NCBI GenBank assembly: GCA_026195895.1
Contig: JAPHRO010000025.1
Coordinates: forward strand, 55,443 to 119,442
From: Gammaproteobacteria bacterium
Lineage (GTDB): Bacteria > Pseudomonadota > Gammaproteobacteria > SZUA-229
Direction: 5' to 3'
DNA: 64,000 nucleotides
The notes beneath the pieces were generated by a model that made no database searches, was not told the DNA's origin, and saw only the letters and a list, made by a program, of their open reading frames with translations. This document shows positions 36,856 through 46,843 of the stretch, in pieces. The stretch's first letter is position 1; each line of letters opens with the position of its first letter. The position numbers and the translations under genes were made by a program.

Positions 36856-36950
36856 CTGTCGTTATGCCTTGTAATACGTCATTGCTCCGGCAATTTGCCG
36901 TGAACAAAAAAATCTTATAGAACGGATAATATTACCCAAGAAACCTAAAT

Positions 36951-36972
36951 AAATCACATATTTGGGTGATTT
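36951..36972 (-). terminator. Possible weak terminator after the yhdP operon
   Basis: In the 293 bp gap 36856-37148 an inverted pair AAATCAC/GTGATTT with an eight-base loop is followed on the minus strand by TTTATTTAGG-like sequence. It could end transcription coming from the yhdP pair. Nothing else was recognised in this AT-rich gap. Confidence 0.35.
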
Positions 36973-37148
36973 TTAGAACTATTTAATAACGCCAACCGGC
37001 ATCTGGACATGAAATAAGCGGTAAGAAAAAAATACAGCTCAGTATCAGTAGTCGACGGTGCATTTTGGCTAATGCCTGATAGCATATTCAATATTAGCGT
37101 TTATTTAACCTGCTGAAGGACATTTGTCAGAGAGTAAACCGGCGATTC

Positions 37149-37505
37149 CTAACGTGGAGGCACGAGAACTAAATTAATCACATCCTCCGCACCACTCCCT
37201 GGCGTCCCGGTCATCGCACTGGATGGAACGCCCAGCGCAATCAACCAGTCCATCAATTCTCGTACCCAGAGTTCACCTTCTTCGCCTCCCGGATAACGAA
37301 TTTCAATCTTGCTCGCGGGCGCCAGTCGCCAGCGATTCACCATGTCTCTCAGCGACGACTGCTTAATAAGAATTTCTCCATGACGTGGCATATCCCATTG
37401 CTCGGCTTTGACAGTCACACTAAAATTTTCAGCCTGTACGGTGCAGGTATACATGTTACTAACAAATGCCAGCGCAACTAACCGCTTAAAAATCATCTTC
37501 ATCAT
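37149..37505 (-). CDS. Small exported protein downstream of yhdP
   Basis: This 118-residue protein of unrecognised family has a signal peptide (about 1-25, ending VQA). The mature part includes WDMPRHGEILIKQSSLRDMVNRW and KIEIRYPGGEEGELWVREL, followed by a helix and a beta strand (DVINLVLVPPR). The GGEEGELW and helix pattern faintly recalls an OmpA-like or secretin N-domain half, but I cannot assign it. It overlaps the yhdP stop by 20 bases and must be coexpressed with it. Confidence 0.7.
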   Translation of the reverse strand: MMKMIFKRLVALAFVSNMYTCTVQAENFSVTVKAEQWDMPRHGEILIKQSSLRDMVNRWRLAPASKIEIRYPGGEEGELWVRELMDWLIALGVPSSAMTGTPGSGAEDVINLVLVPPR

Positions 37506-40500
37506 CTGGTGTCGTCTCTTCAGGTTCAGGTGCCGACAATAATTTCACCTCAGGCTCATCCCAGGAGCCGGTAACTTTATACTTGTACTTGGCGATATGA
37601 TCAATGCCAAATATTTTCTGAAATAAATGCACCGCTGCTGCGGTTACTGGCCCCCCGGTTACTGCGCCGATCACTGTGAGCGTACTGCCCACTCCGGGTA
37701 TAACCGTAATTGTCTGATCATAATCTTCCCTGCTTAATCCTAAACGACCCTGCATGGAAATTTTTGCCACTTTACTTTTGATAGAAAAATCATCGGTGTA
37801 AGCATTGCCATCCGAAAAAGAAAAACTGCCCTGCATATCATCAAATGCAAAACCTTTAGCAACCTGATTGCCAAGATCCAGTGATAACAGTGTTTCAAAA
37901 TTAAAGATACCTAATAACCTGCCGGCGCCGGGATCAATGTCACTCAACTGACCGTCTTCAAAACTCATGTTTGCATCGCCCTTGAGCAATTGCCAGCTAA
38001 AATTATAAGGTTCCGCATGCCACTGCCAGCGCGCCTGCACACTGCCTTCCGTTTTTTTAATACCCTGACTGATATTCAATTGATGCAGGCTTTCGCCAAG
38101 ATTTTCGCTAGTAAAGTCCAGCTCTAATGCCGTGGTATGTTTATTGCGCCAGCCGGTAAACCAGGTGCCTTTTCCGGTGACAGTGCTGAAAGGCGCGTGT
38201 AGCGCCAGATGATCCACAATCATACCCGATCGGGAACGCCGCGTTTTTAAACTAATATCATGTAATTTCCAGTCTTTAAAATCCAGCTTCTTAATATTTA
38301 TATCTAAAGACGGTATCTGCTGAGGCAGTAAATCACTCTGCTCAATTTTTTTATTCGAACCTGTAAAAAGCGCCAGATCGATATATTCAACATCTAATTT
38401 TATTGTTTCGTCTCGCTGAAAATCTTCGGCAAATTTAACCTTGCCCGACAAACTTGTCGCACTCATCGAGACATCCCAGAATTCTTTTTTTCGAACCGCG
38501 GTGAGCGTATTATTATCACCATAAATAACATCTAATATCAGGTCATTCTTTTCCTGTAATCCAATATGCAACTTGAGTGGAATCTCACCGTCTTTTGATT
38601 TTGCCAACGGCCCTGGCAAACTGGATTCCACACCCTGTAAATTTGAAGATAATAATATATCGACTTGTGGCGCCTGATTACCATCGTTGCTCAATACATT
38701 GATAGCAACATCCCACTCTGATCCGCCACCCAGGTATTCACGTAATTCTGGCACGGGCGCTAATAAACTTTTAACTGGGGCATAGCCTGCCACGCCTACT
38801 TGCGTCAGCCTTTTAGTATTATTTTTGGGTGTCACCACTTTTATCGATAGCGGAAAACCATCAAGACTGGCCTGCAAGTTTTCCGCCTCGACAGATTGCT
38901 CAGTAAATGAAAGCTGGCCAGTTAATCCTTTCAGTAGATAATCCTGCTCCGATAAATACACTTCGTTGCCCTTGAAATTTAATGCTCCCGCCAGCTGCAT
39001 TTCATCATCACTATCCAGTGGCAGTTTAAATTCCAGTGCCAGATCGGCATCGCCCTGAGCTTGAAAACTTAACAGGAAAGAACCTAAATCCTCTTTCAAT
39101 GGACTATTTTCAACAAACTTCAGCATATCACTTAACGGTGCAGACACATCACCTTTAAGATCCAGCCGCGGCTGAGAAAGATCGGTAATTTTCACCTGGG
39201 TATTTTCAAACTGCCCTGCATACAGAGAGCCTTTGGCATCCGTAATATCCATTGATTTACCATGAAAGCAAACCCGGGCCTGCAGATCATCGAGTGCTGG
39301 CCAGTCAGGCATGTATTGCATGCGCATATTCTCAACATTGAATAATGCTTCCATCACGCCTTCGTTATTATTAAACGGAAAATCATTCATATTGCCATAC
39401 AGAAGATAGCCGCCCTGTGTGATATCACCTTTTACAATGGCATTATCCAGCCAGTTAACAAGCTCCTCGCTCATAATCGCGGTTGGCAAATAGTTGCTGG
39501 TAAATGCCGCATTACCCTGCTTGTACTGACTGATTAAGTTGATAAAGACCGGTTTATCATCGGGTATGGAAACATTGATTCGGGTTTGCGTGGTGAGGTG
39601 TGGTGCTAATGCGGTTATTTTCTCAGCATCCAGATGCCAGCTATCAGCTTGACGATATATCAGCATTTCGCCGCTAATGACATTCAGATGCATCGGCTTG
39701 CGGAACAGGCCATTAAAATCCAGATCAACATGCTGACTGGCAATTTTCAGGCGGGTGCTTTTATCTTCATAACTTAGCCGGCCATCAAGACCTTTTACCG
39801 AGGGCACATAGGATGCAGAGGTATAACTTAGATCAACAAATCGCGTGTTGATTTCAATATTATTTGGCTGCTCCAGGGGAATGATTAAATTCAAATCATA
39901 CAAATCTCCGGCAGGCGCATAGGGCTCGATGGTTTCATCCCAGTCAAATTCAGTGGTGGGAAAAAAACTGGCGGCGAAACCGGCTACATAGGCCAGTCCT
40001 TCGAGACGGGCAAAATTAGCTTTAATATCCAGCTGGTTTTTTTGTTCGTCCATCCATACGGTGGCTGCCGCCGGGAATGGCCATTCACGCTCATCCCGTT
40101 TTATTTCTACATCGCGTGCATCCAGCTGCCAGCCCGATGGATTTCTTTTCCATCGATAGTCACCACTCAACTGATCGAGCTGCCAGGAACGTACATTTTC
40201 ATCCAGATAGGCAAACTTCAACTGCTGACCGTTTAGTTTGGCATTTATTTGATTGATCTGTTGCTTGTCCCACTCTATCCAGAACTGCGCATTCATTTGA
40301 CCGGCACCGGCAAAACCCAGCAACTGCCAGTAATCATCAAACCATTTCTGGATTTGTAGATCATCAATATTGACATAGGTACGGCCATGCCAGGAAAGCG
40401 GCTCCGTTAATTCACCTTTGATGTCAATAATCATTTCCAGGTGTTTACCATAATCGGCTGGTAAGGCTGTTTTAATGGATAGCGTATGCCCCGGCGAGTC

Positions 40501-41073
40501 ATTGATTAAGGCCATATTAACTTTGGTTAGATCCAGTCGCTGACCATTGTGCCGCAAGTCTCGCCAGTGAATCGTTGCGTCAACGATGTAAATAGAAATA
40601 CTGGATAGCAACTGATTTATTTCAATGGGAATTGCTGCGGCACTACCTTGATCAGCATTAACTTCAAACCCCTGAATGACCAGATTGCCCTGCTGGTTGT
40701 ATTCAACCTGTAATTCCGCACCCACAAGTGAAACCACGCCCAGTTCTGGCCGCAAATATTCAATGGTTTTTATCCAGTCCAGACTCAGATCGATTTCATC
40801 CAGATGCATTAACTGGCGATTATTTATTTCATCATGAAAGCTAACATCAATCAGCCTCAGGCGAGGCACAAGCCAGGCAATATCTGCCTCCACCTGACCA
40901 ATTTTAACGGGCATAGCGAGGTAACGACTTAACTGTTCCTCGATGGTATCGCCATAATCGGTGATATGGGGCACGGCCGCCCGAAATAAACTAAATACAA
41001 CGGCCGCCAAAATAACCATTACCGCAGTAATAGTTATCAGAATGGAGCGAAGCTTATGACTTTTTTGTACCAA
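37486..41073 (-). CDS. yhdP: YhdP family AsmA-like inner-membrane protein
   Basis: The 1195-residue protein of the TIGR02099/YhdP family is anchored by an N-terminal helix (residues 11-30) and extends a long periplasmic beta-groove. AsmA-like repeats lead to a C-terminal DUF3971/AsmA domain with ARWQWHAEPYNFSWQLLKGD, GRLLGIFNFETLLS and VIPGVGSTLTVIGAVTGGPV, typical of YhdP. YhdP, with TamB and YdbH, moves phospholipids to the outer membrane. The frame opens at a TTG at 41073; a first ATG further in would cut the basic residues before the membrane helix, so TTG is preferred. The small secreted gene overlaps downstream. rng lies 82 bp upstream. Confidence 0.93.
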   Translation of the reverse strand: MVQKSHKLRSILITITAVMVILAAVVFSLFRAAVPHITDYGDTIEEQLSRYLAMPVKIGQVEADIAWLVPRLRLIDVSFHDEINNRQLMHLDEIDLSLDWIKTIEYLRPELGVVSLVGAELQVEYNQQGNLVIQGFEVNADQGSAAAIPIEINQLLSSISIYIVDATIHWRDLRHNGQRLDLTKVNMALINDSPGHTLSIKTALPADYGKHLEMIIDIKGELTEPLSWHGRTYVNIDDLQIQKWFDDYWQLLGFAGAGQMNAQFWIEWDKQQINQINAKLNGQQLKFAYLDENVRSWQLDQLSGDYRWKRNPSGWQLDARDVEIKRDEREWPFPAAATVWMDEQKNQLDIKANFARLEGLAYVAGFAASFFPTTEFDWDETIEPYAPAGDLYDLNLIIPLEQPNNIEINTRFVDLSYTSASYVPSVKGLDGRLSYEDKSTRLKIASQHVDLDFNGLFRKPMHLNVISGEMLIYRQADSWHLDAEKITALAPHLTTQTRINVSIPDDKPVFINLISQYKQGNAAFTSNYLPTAIMSEELVNWLDNAIVKGDITQGGYLLYGNMNDFPFNNNEGVMEALFNVENMRMQYMPDWPALDDLQARVCFHGKSMDITDAKGSLYAGQFENTQVKITDLSQPRLDLKGDVSAPLSDMLKFVENSPLKEDLGSFLLSFQAQGDADLALEFKLPLDSDDEMQLAGALNFKGNEVYLSEQDYLLKGLTGQLSFTEQSVEAENLQASLDGFPLSIKVVTPKNNTKRLTQVGVAGYAPVKSLLAPVPELREYLGGGSEWDVAINVLSNDGNQAPQVDILLSSNLQGVESSLPGPLAKSKDGEIPLKLHIGLQEKNDLILDVIYGDNNTLTAVRKKEFWDVSMSATSLSGKVKFAEDFQRDETIKLDVEYIDLALFTGSNKKIEQSDLLPQQIPSLDINIKKLDFKDWKLHDISLKTRRSRSGMIVDHLALHAPFSTVTGKGTWFTGWRNKHTTALELDFTSENLGESLHQLNISQGIKKTEGSVQARWQWHAEPYNFSWQLLKGDANMSFEDGQLSDIDPGAGRLLGIFNFETLLSLDLGNQVAKGFAFDDMQGSFSFSDGNAYTDDFSIKSKVAKISMQGRLGLSREDYDQTITVIPGVGSTLTVIGAVTGGPVTAAAVHLFQKIFGIDHIAKYKYKVTGSWDEPEVKLLSAPEPEETTPDDEDDF

Positions 41074-41155
41074 TGGACTGTAATGTATCTAGTAGCAGGT
41101 AGCTGTCTGTTGTAGTGGTTCGAGGTTGCGTGAAAAGTAGTCGTAAGCTGGCAGG

Positions 41156-42619
41156 CTACATAATAACCACATCATATTGTTCCTGCGTATAGAGCGCTTC
41201 AACCTGAAGTTTAATTGGAATATCAATAAAATCCTCTAATTCGGCAAGACTGCTGGATTCTTCATCCACGAGCAAATCGATAACATCCTGGGCGGCTAAC
41301 ACCAGTAGCTGGCGCGCATCAAACTGGCGCGCTTCACGTAAAATCTCACGGAATATTTCATAACACACGGTTTCCGCCGTTTTTACCGAGCCCCGTCCGG
41401 AACAGGTTGGACACACTTCACACAGAATATGTTCAAGACTTTCTCGCGTACGCTTGCGTGTCATTTCAACCAGGCCCAATGATGACACTTCACACACATG
41501 GGTGCGCGCATGATCCTTGTCCAGCGCTTTTTCCAGTGCCCGTAATACCTGGCGGCGATGATCTTCTTCCACCATGTCGATGAAATCCAGAATAATAATG
41601 CCACCCAGATTACGCAATCTTAGCTGTCGAGCAATCGCCTGCGCCGCTTCCAGATTGGTTTTAAAAATAGTTTCTTCCAGATTTCGATGTCCGACAAATG
41701 CACCGGTATTCACATCGATGGTGGTCATGGCCTCGGTCTGGTCGATAATTAAATACCCGCCGGATTTGAGCACGGTTTTTTGTTCAAGACTTTTCTGGAT
41801 TTCATCTTCCACCCCATACAGATCAAATATCGGCCGTTCACCCGGGTAGTGTTCAATGACAATTTTTGACTCGGGTATAAAGCGTTCTGCAAAACCCGAC
41901 ATGCGGCGCCAGGTTTCCCTTGAATCGACGCGAATTTTTTCCAGATCATCGTCGATCATGTCACGCAGGACGCGCATCGACAGCGGTAAATCTTCGTGGA
42001 TGATATTGCCAGCTTTGATATCTTTGGCATTCTCTCGAATGGAATCCCAGAGTTTATTGAGATACGCAATATCTACCCCCATGGATTCAAGCGACGCCGT
42101 TTCTGCAGCCGTACGTATGATATAACCGGACTCACCCAGCAAATCCTCATGCTCCATCAACATACTACGCAACCGGTCCCGTTCAGTTTCATCCTCAATT
42201 CTTGACGAGACACCGATATTGTTCGAGTTGGGCATGAAGACCAGATAGCGCGACGGGATGGTAACGTGTGCAGTCAATCTAGCCCCTTTGGTGCCCATGG
42301 GGTCCTTAATCACCTGCACCAGAATATCCTGGCCCTCGCGCAGCAGATGTGAGATCGAGGGCCGATCCGTGCCATTGTCCTTGCTCGGAGAATAGGGCGC
42401 GATATCAGACACGTGCAGAAACGCAGCCCGCTCCATACCCACTTCAACAAACGCTGCTTCCATGCCGGGCAGCACCCGACACACGCGGCCCTTGTATATA
42501 TTACCCACCAGGCCTCGACTGCGGCTACGCTCGATATAGAGTTCCTGTAATACACCGTTTTCCAGAATCGCAACGCGTGTTTCCTGGGGCGTGACATTAA
42601 TTAGAATTTCTTTACTCAT
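41156..42619 (-). CDS. rng: Ribonuclease G
   Basis: The 487-residue endoribonuclease matures the 5-prime end of 16S rRNA and degrades some mRNAs. It contains an N-terminal S1 domain (about 38-125, GNIYKGRVCRVLPGMEAAFV), an RNase-H-like/5-prime-sensor region (TRLTAHV-type region as GARLTAHVTIPSRYLV), catalytic aspartates in TTIDVNTGAF and GGIIILDFIDM, and the zinc-link CPTCSGRG (about 405-412). It lacks the long C-terminal scaffold of RNase E. The order yhdP-rng-maf is conserved in related species. Confidence 0.96.
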   Translation of the reverse strand: MSKEILINVTPQETRVAILENGVLQELYIERSRSRGLVGNIYKGRVCRVLPGMEAAFVEVGMERAAFLHVSDIAPYSPSKDNGTDRPSISHLLREGQDILVQVIKDPMGTKGARLTAHVTIPSRYLVFMPNSNNIGVSSRIEDETERDRLRSMLMEHEDLLGESGYIIRTAAETASLESMGVDIAYLNKLWDSIRENAKDIKAGNIIHEDLPLSMRVLRDMIDDDLEKIRVDSRETWRRMSGFAERFIPESKIVIEHYPGERPIFDLYGVEDEIQKSLEQKTVLKSGGYLIIDQTEAMTTIDVNTGAFVGHRNLEETIFKTNLEAAQAIARQLRLRNLGGIIILDFIDMVEEDHRRQVLRALEKALDKDHARTHVCEVSSLGLVEMTRKRTRESLEHILCEVCPTCSGRGSVKTAETVCYEIFREILREARQFDARQLLVLAAQDVIDLLVDEESSSLAELEDFIDIPIKLQVEALYTQEQYDVVIM

Positions 42620-42623
42620 AAAC

Positions 42624-43208
42624 TTAAGGAAACATCCTTATACCAAATTTTTTTAATAATTCTGCGGTCTCAAATAGCGGCAGGCCCATAACGCCGGAGT
42701 AACTGCCATCCAGTCGTTGAATAAACTGTGCCGCCAGCCCCTGAATGCCATAGGCCCCTGCCTTGTCACAGGGTTCACCGGTATCCCAGTAGGCCCTGAT
42801 TTCAGCTTCATCCATTGGCCGGAAATACACCTTGCTACGACTCAGCCGGTAGTCACTAAGCTCACTATTGACCAGCGCCACCGCCGTTAGCACTTCATGC
42901 ATCTGACCAGACAGGGACGACAACATGCGCTGCCCATCCTGTGCGGATGCTGGTTTACCCAGAATGTCATTATCTAACAGAACTATAGTATCTGATCCCA
43001 GGCTTGGCAGCGCTGTTTTCTGTCGCTCGAATCCAGCCCGGGCTTTTTCCAGCGCCAGCCGCTCAACAAAGGCTTCAGGAGACTCGCCTGGTCTGACCGA
43101 TTCATCGATATCAACCGGCAGCACGGCGTAGCGCACACCGATCTGATCTAGCAGTTCTCGACGCCGCGGGGAGGCTGAAGCAAGGATAATCTGGGGATTA
43201 TTTTCCAT
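42624..43208 (-). CDS. maf: Maf family nucleoside triphosphate pyrophosphatase (YhdE type)
   Basis: The 194-residue enzyme cleaves dTTP, UTP or modified nucleotides to monophosphates. Family motifs are ILASASPRRRELLDQIG (residues 8-24), a conserved SDTIV with the catalytic Asp (about 71), the GKP and RMLSSLSGQMHEV regions, and C-terminal GAYGIQGLAAQFIQRLDGSY. Position between rng and rlmH matches the genomic context of YhdE. Start ATG 4 bp upstream of rng in the same operon. Confidence 0.93.
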   Translation of the reverse strand: MENNPQIILASASPRRRELLDQIGVRYAVLPVDIDESVRPGESPEAFVERLALEKARAGFERQKTALPSLGSDTIVLLDNDILGKPASAQDGQRMLSSLSGQMHEVLTAVALVNSELSDYRLSRSKVYFRPMDEAEIRAYWDTGEPCDKAGAYGIQGLAAQFIQRLDGSYSGVMGLPLFETAELLKKFGIRMFP

Positions 43209-43214
43209 TGGGTT

Positions 43215-43685
43215 TTATGCCCGATGATAGGGATGATTGCGCAGCACCGACCAGGCACGATATAGCTGCTCGGCCAGTATCACCCGCACCAGAGGATGGG
43301 GGAAGGTCAGCGGTGACAATGACCAGCGTTCGTCCGCCAGCGCCCGGCATTCAGCCGATAGCCCTTCTGGACCACCAACCAGTAAAGAGACATCCTGTCC
43401 CGACTGCATCCATTCGCCGAGCCGATCAGCCAGTCGTTCCGTGGACCTGGCCCTGCCTTTGACATCGAGTACCACAATACGAGAGTTTTTGGGAATAGCC
43501 TGCTGGATTCGCTGGCCTTCATCCTGAATGATGCGCTGGATATCAGCATTTTTGCCGCGCTTGCCGGGGGCAATTTCTTTTAATTCCAGCCGGGCTTCAA
43601 CGGGCATGCGCTGCGCATATTCTTTATAGCCCTGCTCTACCCAGGCAGGCATTTTCTGACCTACAGCGAGCAAATGTATACGCAT
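43215..43685 (-). CDS. rlmH: 23S rRNA (pseudouridine1915-N3)-methyltransferase RlmH
   Basis: The 156-residue SPOUT methyltransferase has the start [20 protein letters not shown] and the AdoMet-binding trefoil knot [11 protein letters not shown] (about 102-112), ending in [20 protein letters not shown]. It methylates position 1915 in helix 69 of mature ribosomes. The rsfS-rlmH pair is a conserved ribosome-assembly couple. Confidence 0.96.
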   Translation of the reverse strand: MRIHLLAVGQKMPAWVEQGYKEYAQRMPVEARLELKEIAPGKRGKNADIQRIIQDEGQRIQQAIPKNSRIVVLDVKGRARSTERLADRLGEWMQSGQDVSLLVGGPEGLSAECRALADERWSLSPLTFPHPLVRVILAEQLYRAWSVLRNHPYHRA

Positions 43686-43693
43686 GGATCGGG

Positions 43694-44047
43694 TCAGCCC
43701 GCGCTGCTTCCCTGACGCTCGGACTCATCCATACTCCACAGCTTTTCGAGATCATAAAATTCACGTATATGGGGCTGCATCACGTGAACAATAATATCGC
43801 CAAGATCCACCAGCACCCATTCACCCTGCTCCTCACCCTCGACTCCCAGCGGCTGAGATTTGGCTTTTTTGGCTTCCGCGACGATATTGTTCGCAATGGA
43901 TTTAACATGCCGATTCGACGTACCACTCACAATAATCATCAGATCGGTAACGCTGGTTTTTCCTTTGACATCGATTTCAACAGCATCTTCACCTTTCAGA
44001 TCATCAATGGCCGTCAGGACTAACTTTCTTAACTTATTGAATTGCAT
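43694..44047 (-). CDS. rsfS: Ribosomal silencing factor RsfS
   Basis: The 117-residue protein of the RsfS/YbeB/Iojap family binds uL14 and prevents subunit joining under nutrient stress. Family motifs are [20 protein letters not shown] (about 17-36), [20 protein letters not shown] and [20 protein letters not shown]. It overlaps the nadD stop by 19 bases. Confidence 0.96.
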   Translation of the reverse strand: MQFNKLRKLVLTAIDDLKGEDAVEIDVKGKTSVTDLMIIVSGTSNRHVKSIANNIVAEAKKAKSQPLGVEGEEQGEWVLVDLGDIIVHVMQPHIREFYDLEKLWSMDESERQGSSAG

Positions 44048-44667
44048 AAATTTTCTAACTTTTCTCTTACATTATCGGGCACCAGATAGCGGATGCTTTT
44101 ACCACTATTCAGCGACTCACGGATCTGGGTGGCAGAAATATCCAGCAGGGTTACGGATTGTAACAGGATTTGACCATGCTGACTCTGGGCCAGTGACTCT
44201 ACATCACGGGTCATGCGGGCGGTTAACTCGGCCTGATGCGCTGCAAAATCCGGCAACTCAGCACCTGGCCTGGTGGTAATAATGAGATGACATAAACCAA
44301 GTATAGCCTGCCAGCGATGCCAGTGGGTGAATCCGCTGAAGGCATCCATGCCCATGATCAGGCACAGGCTATAATCGGGAAATTCTTTATTCAGATCCGA
44401 TAGCGTATCCACCATATAAGACGGCCCAGCACGCCTCAGCTCCCGCTCATCCAGCACAAACTCGGGCACACCCGTAATCGCCAGTTCGATCAGTTGCCGC
44501 CGCATATCGACATCCAGCCAGGGCTGTTCTCGATGTGGTGGTGTTTTATTGGGCAAAAACCGAACCTGTTCAAGCCCGACCGCCTGTAGTACATCCAGGG
44601 CCGGGCGCAGGTGACCATGATGAACAGGGTCAAACGTGCCGCCGAGAATGCCGATGAATTTCATCAC
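44029..44667 (-). CDS. nadD: Nicotinate-nucleotide adenylyltransferase
   Basis: The 212-residue enzyme adenylates nicotinate mononucleotide in NAD synthesis. It has the nucleotidyltransferase signature GILGGTFDPVHHGHLRPA (H-x-G-H, residues 6-23) and the C-terminal SATQIRESLNSGKSIRYLVP (ISxTxxR) motif. It stands between proA and rsfS, the usual pseudomonad order. Confidence 0.96.
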   Translation of the reverse strand: MMKFIGILGGTFDPVHHGHLRPALDVLQAVGLEQVRFLPNKTPPHREQPWLDVDMRRQLIELAITGVPEFVLDERELRRAGPSYMVDTLSDLNKEFPDYSLCLIMGMDAFSGFTHWHRWQAILGLCHLIITTRPGAELPDFAAHQAELTARMTRDVESLAQSQHGQILLQSVTLLDISATQIRESLNSGKSIRYLVPDNVREKLENLCNSIS

Positions 44668-44689
44668 TCGGCGAAGCTATTTATGCTTC

Positions 44690-45952
44690 TTATTCACGAA
44701 TATGCCCATCACCTAACACAACATATTTTTGCGATGTCAGCCCTTCCAGACCAACCGGACCACGGGCATGGATTTTATCCGTGCTAATGCCGATTTCCGC
44801 ACCCAGGCCATATTCGAAACCGTCGGCGAACCGAGTGGATGCATTAATCATCACCGAGCTGGAATCCACTTCACGCAGAAACCGCCGTGCTTTGCTGTAA
44901 TTTTCGGTGATAATGGAATCGGTGTGATGCGAGCCGTGGGTGTTGATATGGGTAATCGCATCATCCATTGAGTCGACCAGTTTTATCGATAGTATGGGTG
45001 CCAGGTACTCGGTATCCCAGTCTGCTTCAGTGGCGGTTTTCATATCCTGAATCAGATCCCGCGTTTTCGCGCAACCGCGCAACTCCACGCCTTCCGCTTG
45101 ATATCGCTTAACCAGTTCAGGCAAGACATCGGCGGCAACGGTTTCATTAATCAGTAAAGTTTCCATTGCGTTACAGACACCATAGCGATGGGTTTTGGCA
45201 TTGAAGGCCACTTCAACGGCTTTATGCTGATCCGCCTGATCATCAATATAAACGTGACAAATACCATCGAGATGTTTAATCACTGGCACTCGCGCTTCAT
45301 TGCTGATGCGTTCAATCAGTCCCTTGCCACCACGGGGGATAATCACATCCACATATTCTTTAGCAGTAATCAATTCGCCGACGGCGGCACGATCCGTCGT
45401 CTCCACAACCTGTACTGCTTCCGCAGGCAGGCCTGCTTCTATCAATCCCTGCTGAATACACCGGGCTACCGCCTGGTTCGAGTGAATCGCTTCAGAGCCA
45501 CCGCGTAGAATCGTTGCATTGCCCGATTTCAGACAAAGACCGGCGGCATCGGCCGTCACATTGGGACGTGATTCATAAATGATACCAATCACACCCAGGG
45601 GCACGCGCATCTTGCCAATCTGAATGCCCGATGGACGATAGGCCATATCGCTAATCTCGCCGACAGGATCCTGCAGCGCGGCAATCTGACGCAAACCTTC
45701 TGACATACCGGCAATGCGTTCATCGTTTAATTCCAGTCGATCCAGCATCGCCGCATCCAGACCATTGGCTCGACCAGCATCCAGATCTCTGGCGTTTTCA
45801 GCTTTCAATTGATCAGTTGCGGCATCGATGGCATCGGCAATGGCCAGCAAAGCCCTGTTCTTGGCACTTGACTCAGCACGGGACATGGCAACAGAAGCCG
45901 CGCGCGCGCGCTGACCGAGTTGCTGCATATAAACTTTAATATCGTCACTCAT
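44690..45952 (-). CDS. proA: Gamma-glutamyl phosphate reductase
   Basis: The 420-residue aldehyde-dehydrogenase-superfamily enzyme performs the second step of proline synthesis. Motifs are [20 protein letters not shown] (about 118-137), the glycine-rich [10 protein letters not shown], and catalytic cysteine in [14 protein letters not shown] (about 258), with the C-terminal [20 protein letters not shown]. No proB gene is in the window. Proline is also an osmolyte, but nothing here shows special regulation. It lies 22 bp before nadD. Confidence 0.97.
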   Translation of the reverse strand: MSDDIKVYMQQLGQRARAASVAMSRAESSAKNRALLAIADAIDAATDQLKAENARDLDAGRANGLDAAMLDRLELNDERIAGMSEGLRQIAALQDPVGEISDMAYRPSGIQIGKMRVPLGVIGIIYESRPNVTADAAGLCLKSGNATILRGGSEAIHSNQAVARCIQQGLIEAGLPAEAVQVVETTDRAAVGELITAKEYVDVIIPRGGKGLIERISNEARVPVIKHLDGICHVYIDDQADQHKAVEVAFNAKTHRYGVCNAMETLLINETVAADVLPELVKRYQAEGVELRGCAKTRDLIQDMKTATEADWDTEYLAPILSIKLVDSMDDAITHINTHGSHHTDSIITENYSKARRFLREVDSSSVMINASTRFADGFEYGLGAEIGISTDKIHARGPVGLEGLTSQKYVVLGDGHIRE

Positions 45953-46038
45953 GGTATTAATAAACTGTGTTCTATTTTGATAAAAAAATAATTCTAACGT
46001 GTTTCAGCCATTGAAGATATGGCCTGTTGCGGCAGGAT

Positions 46039-46806
46039 TTACGGTCGGGGCGAGGGTGCGTTTACAAATTGAAATTGCCCCTGTGTTATATCCAGAATTT
46101 TGACGGCGCGTTGCCCGGTTCGAGGCAGGCGAATTTCTCGTAACAGGTGATTGCCTGAATAAACCTGAATCCGTTCTGTGCCGTGGAAATTATCGTCACC
46201 GGAATAATTATCCACATACAGCGCATAAGCAGCATCGGGTCGGATGTTCTGCAGGGTAATAGTTTCCGGGCCATAGCCGTTGGTTTCATCCTGATCCAGT
46301 TGCGCGCGATTCGGCGCATTCTGCATATTGCGATAAGAAATGTGAAAACCCGGACCCGTAAGATGCAAATCCAGATCCTCCGGCTCGTCATCCCATTGCA
46401 AAACAAAACGCGCTTTACCGGCAGGCAATGCAGGACTGAGCACCATGCGACGATTCAATACCGTGCCCGCTTCAACGACCAGTTCTGTATCCAGCGTAAT
46501 ATAACCGGATTTGATGATTTTCAGGGGCGCTCGCGCATCCATCATTGCGGCAAAAGGTTCCATGGGGAGTTTTAAATAGCCACGTCCATCGGTTGTATAT
46601 TCCAGGTCACCAATAAGCACCTTTGCCTGAACAACAGCATTGCAATTCAAGGCATCTTTAAATGACAGGATCAGTACGCCATCCAGCTCGGCAAAGCCAT
46701 CAATTTCAGTTCTTTCTTTTAATGGCCAACAGGCGTTGCTAACTGCGGGAAAGAACAGGAGCAGAAAAATAAAACTAATAAACAGATTTCCCGGTTTTAC
46801 TAGCAT
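46039..46806 (-). CDS. YfaP-like (DUF2135) exported protein
   Basis: The 255-residue protein has a signal peptide (residues 8-25, ending SNA). A region at about 40-120 resembles a carboxypeptidase-regulatory-like beta sandwich (GFAELDGVLILSF ... DGRGYLKLPMEPF). From residue 130 it has a DUF2135-type domain (RFVLQWDDEPEDLDLHLTGP, then LYVDNYSGDDNF). The DLDLH and DNYSG elements are characteristic of YfaP-like proteins that bind extracellular surfaces. A secreted adhesin-like or envelope role is likely. It stands between proA (87 bp) and the DUF1631 gene (37 bp) on the same strand. Confidence 0.75.
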   Translation of the reverse strand: MLVKPGNLFISFIFLLLFFPAVSNACWPLKERTEIDGFAELDGVLILSFKDALNCNAVVQAKVLIGDLEYTTDGRGYLKLPMEPFAAMMDARAPLKIIKSGYITLDTELVVEAGTVLNRRMVLSPALPAGKARFVLQWDDEPEDLDLHLTGPGFHISYRNMQNAPNRAQLDQDETNGYGPETITLQNIRPDAAYALYVDNYSGDDNFHGTERIQVYSGNHLLREIRLPRTGQRAVKILDITQGQFQFVNAPSPRP

Positions 46807-46843
46807 ATGAATGATTGCAATTTGAATAAATTAGTAAGGTAAT

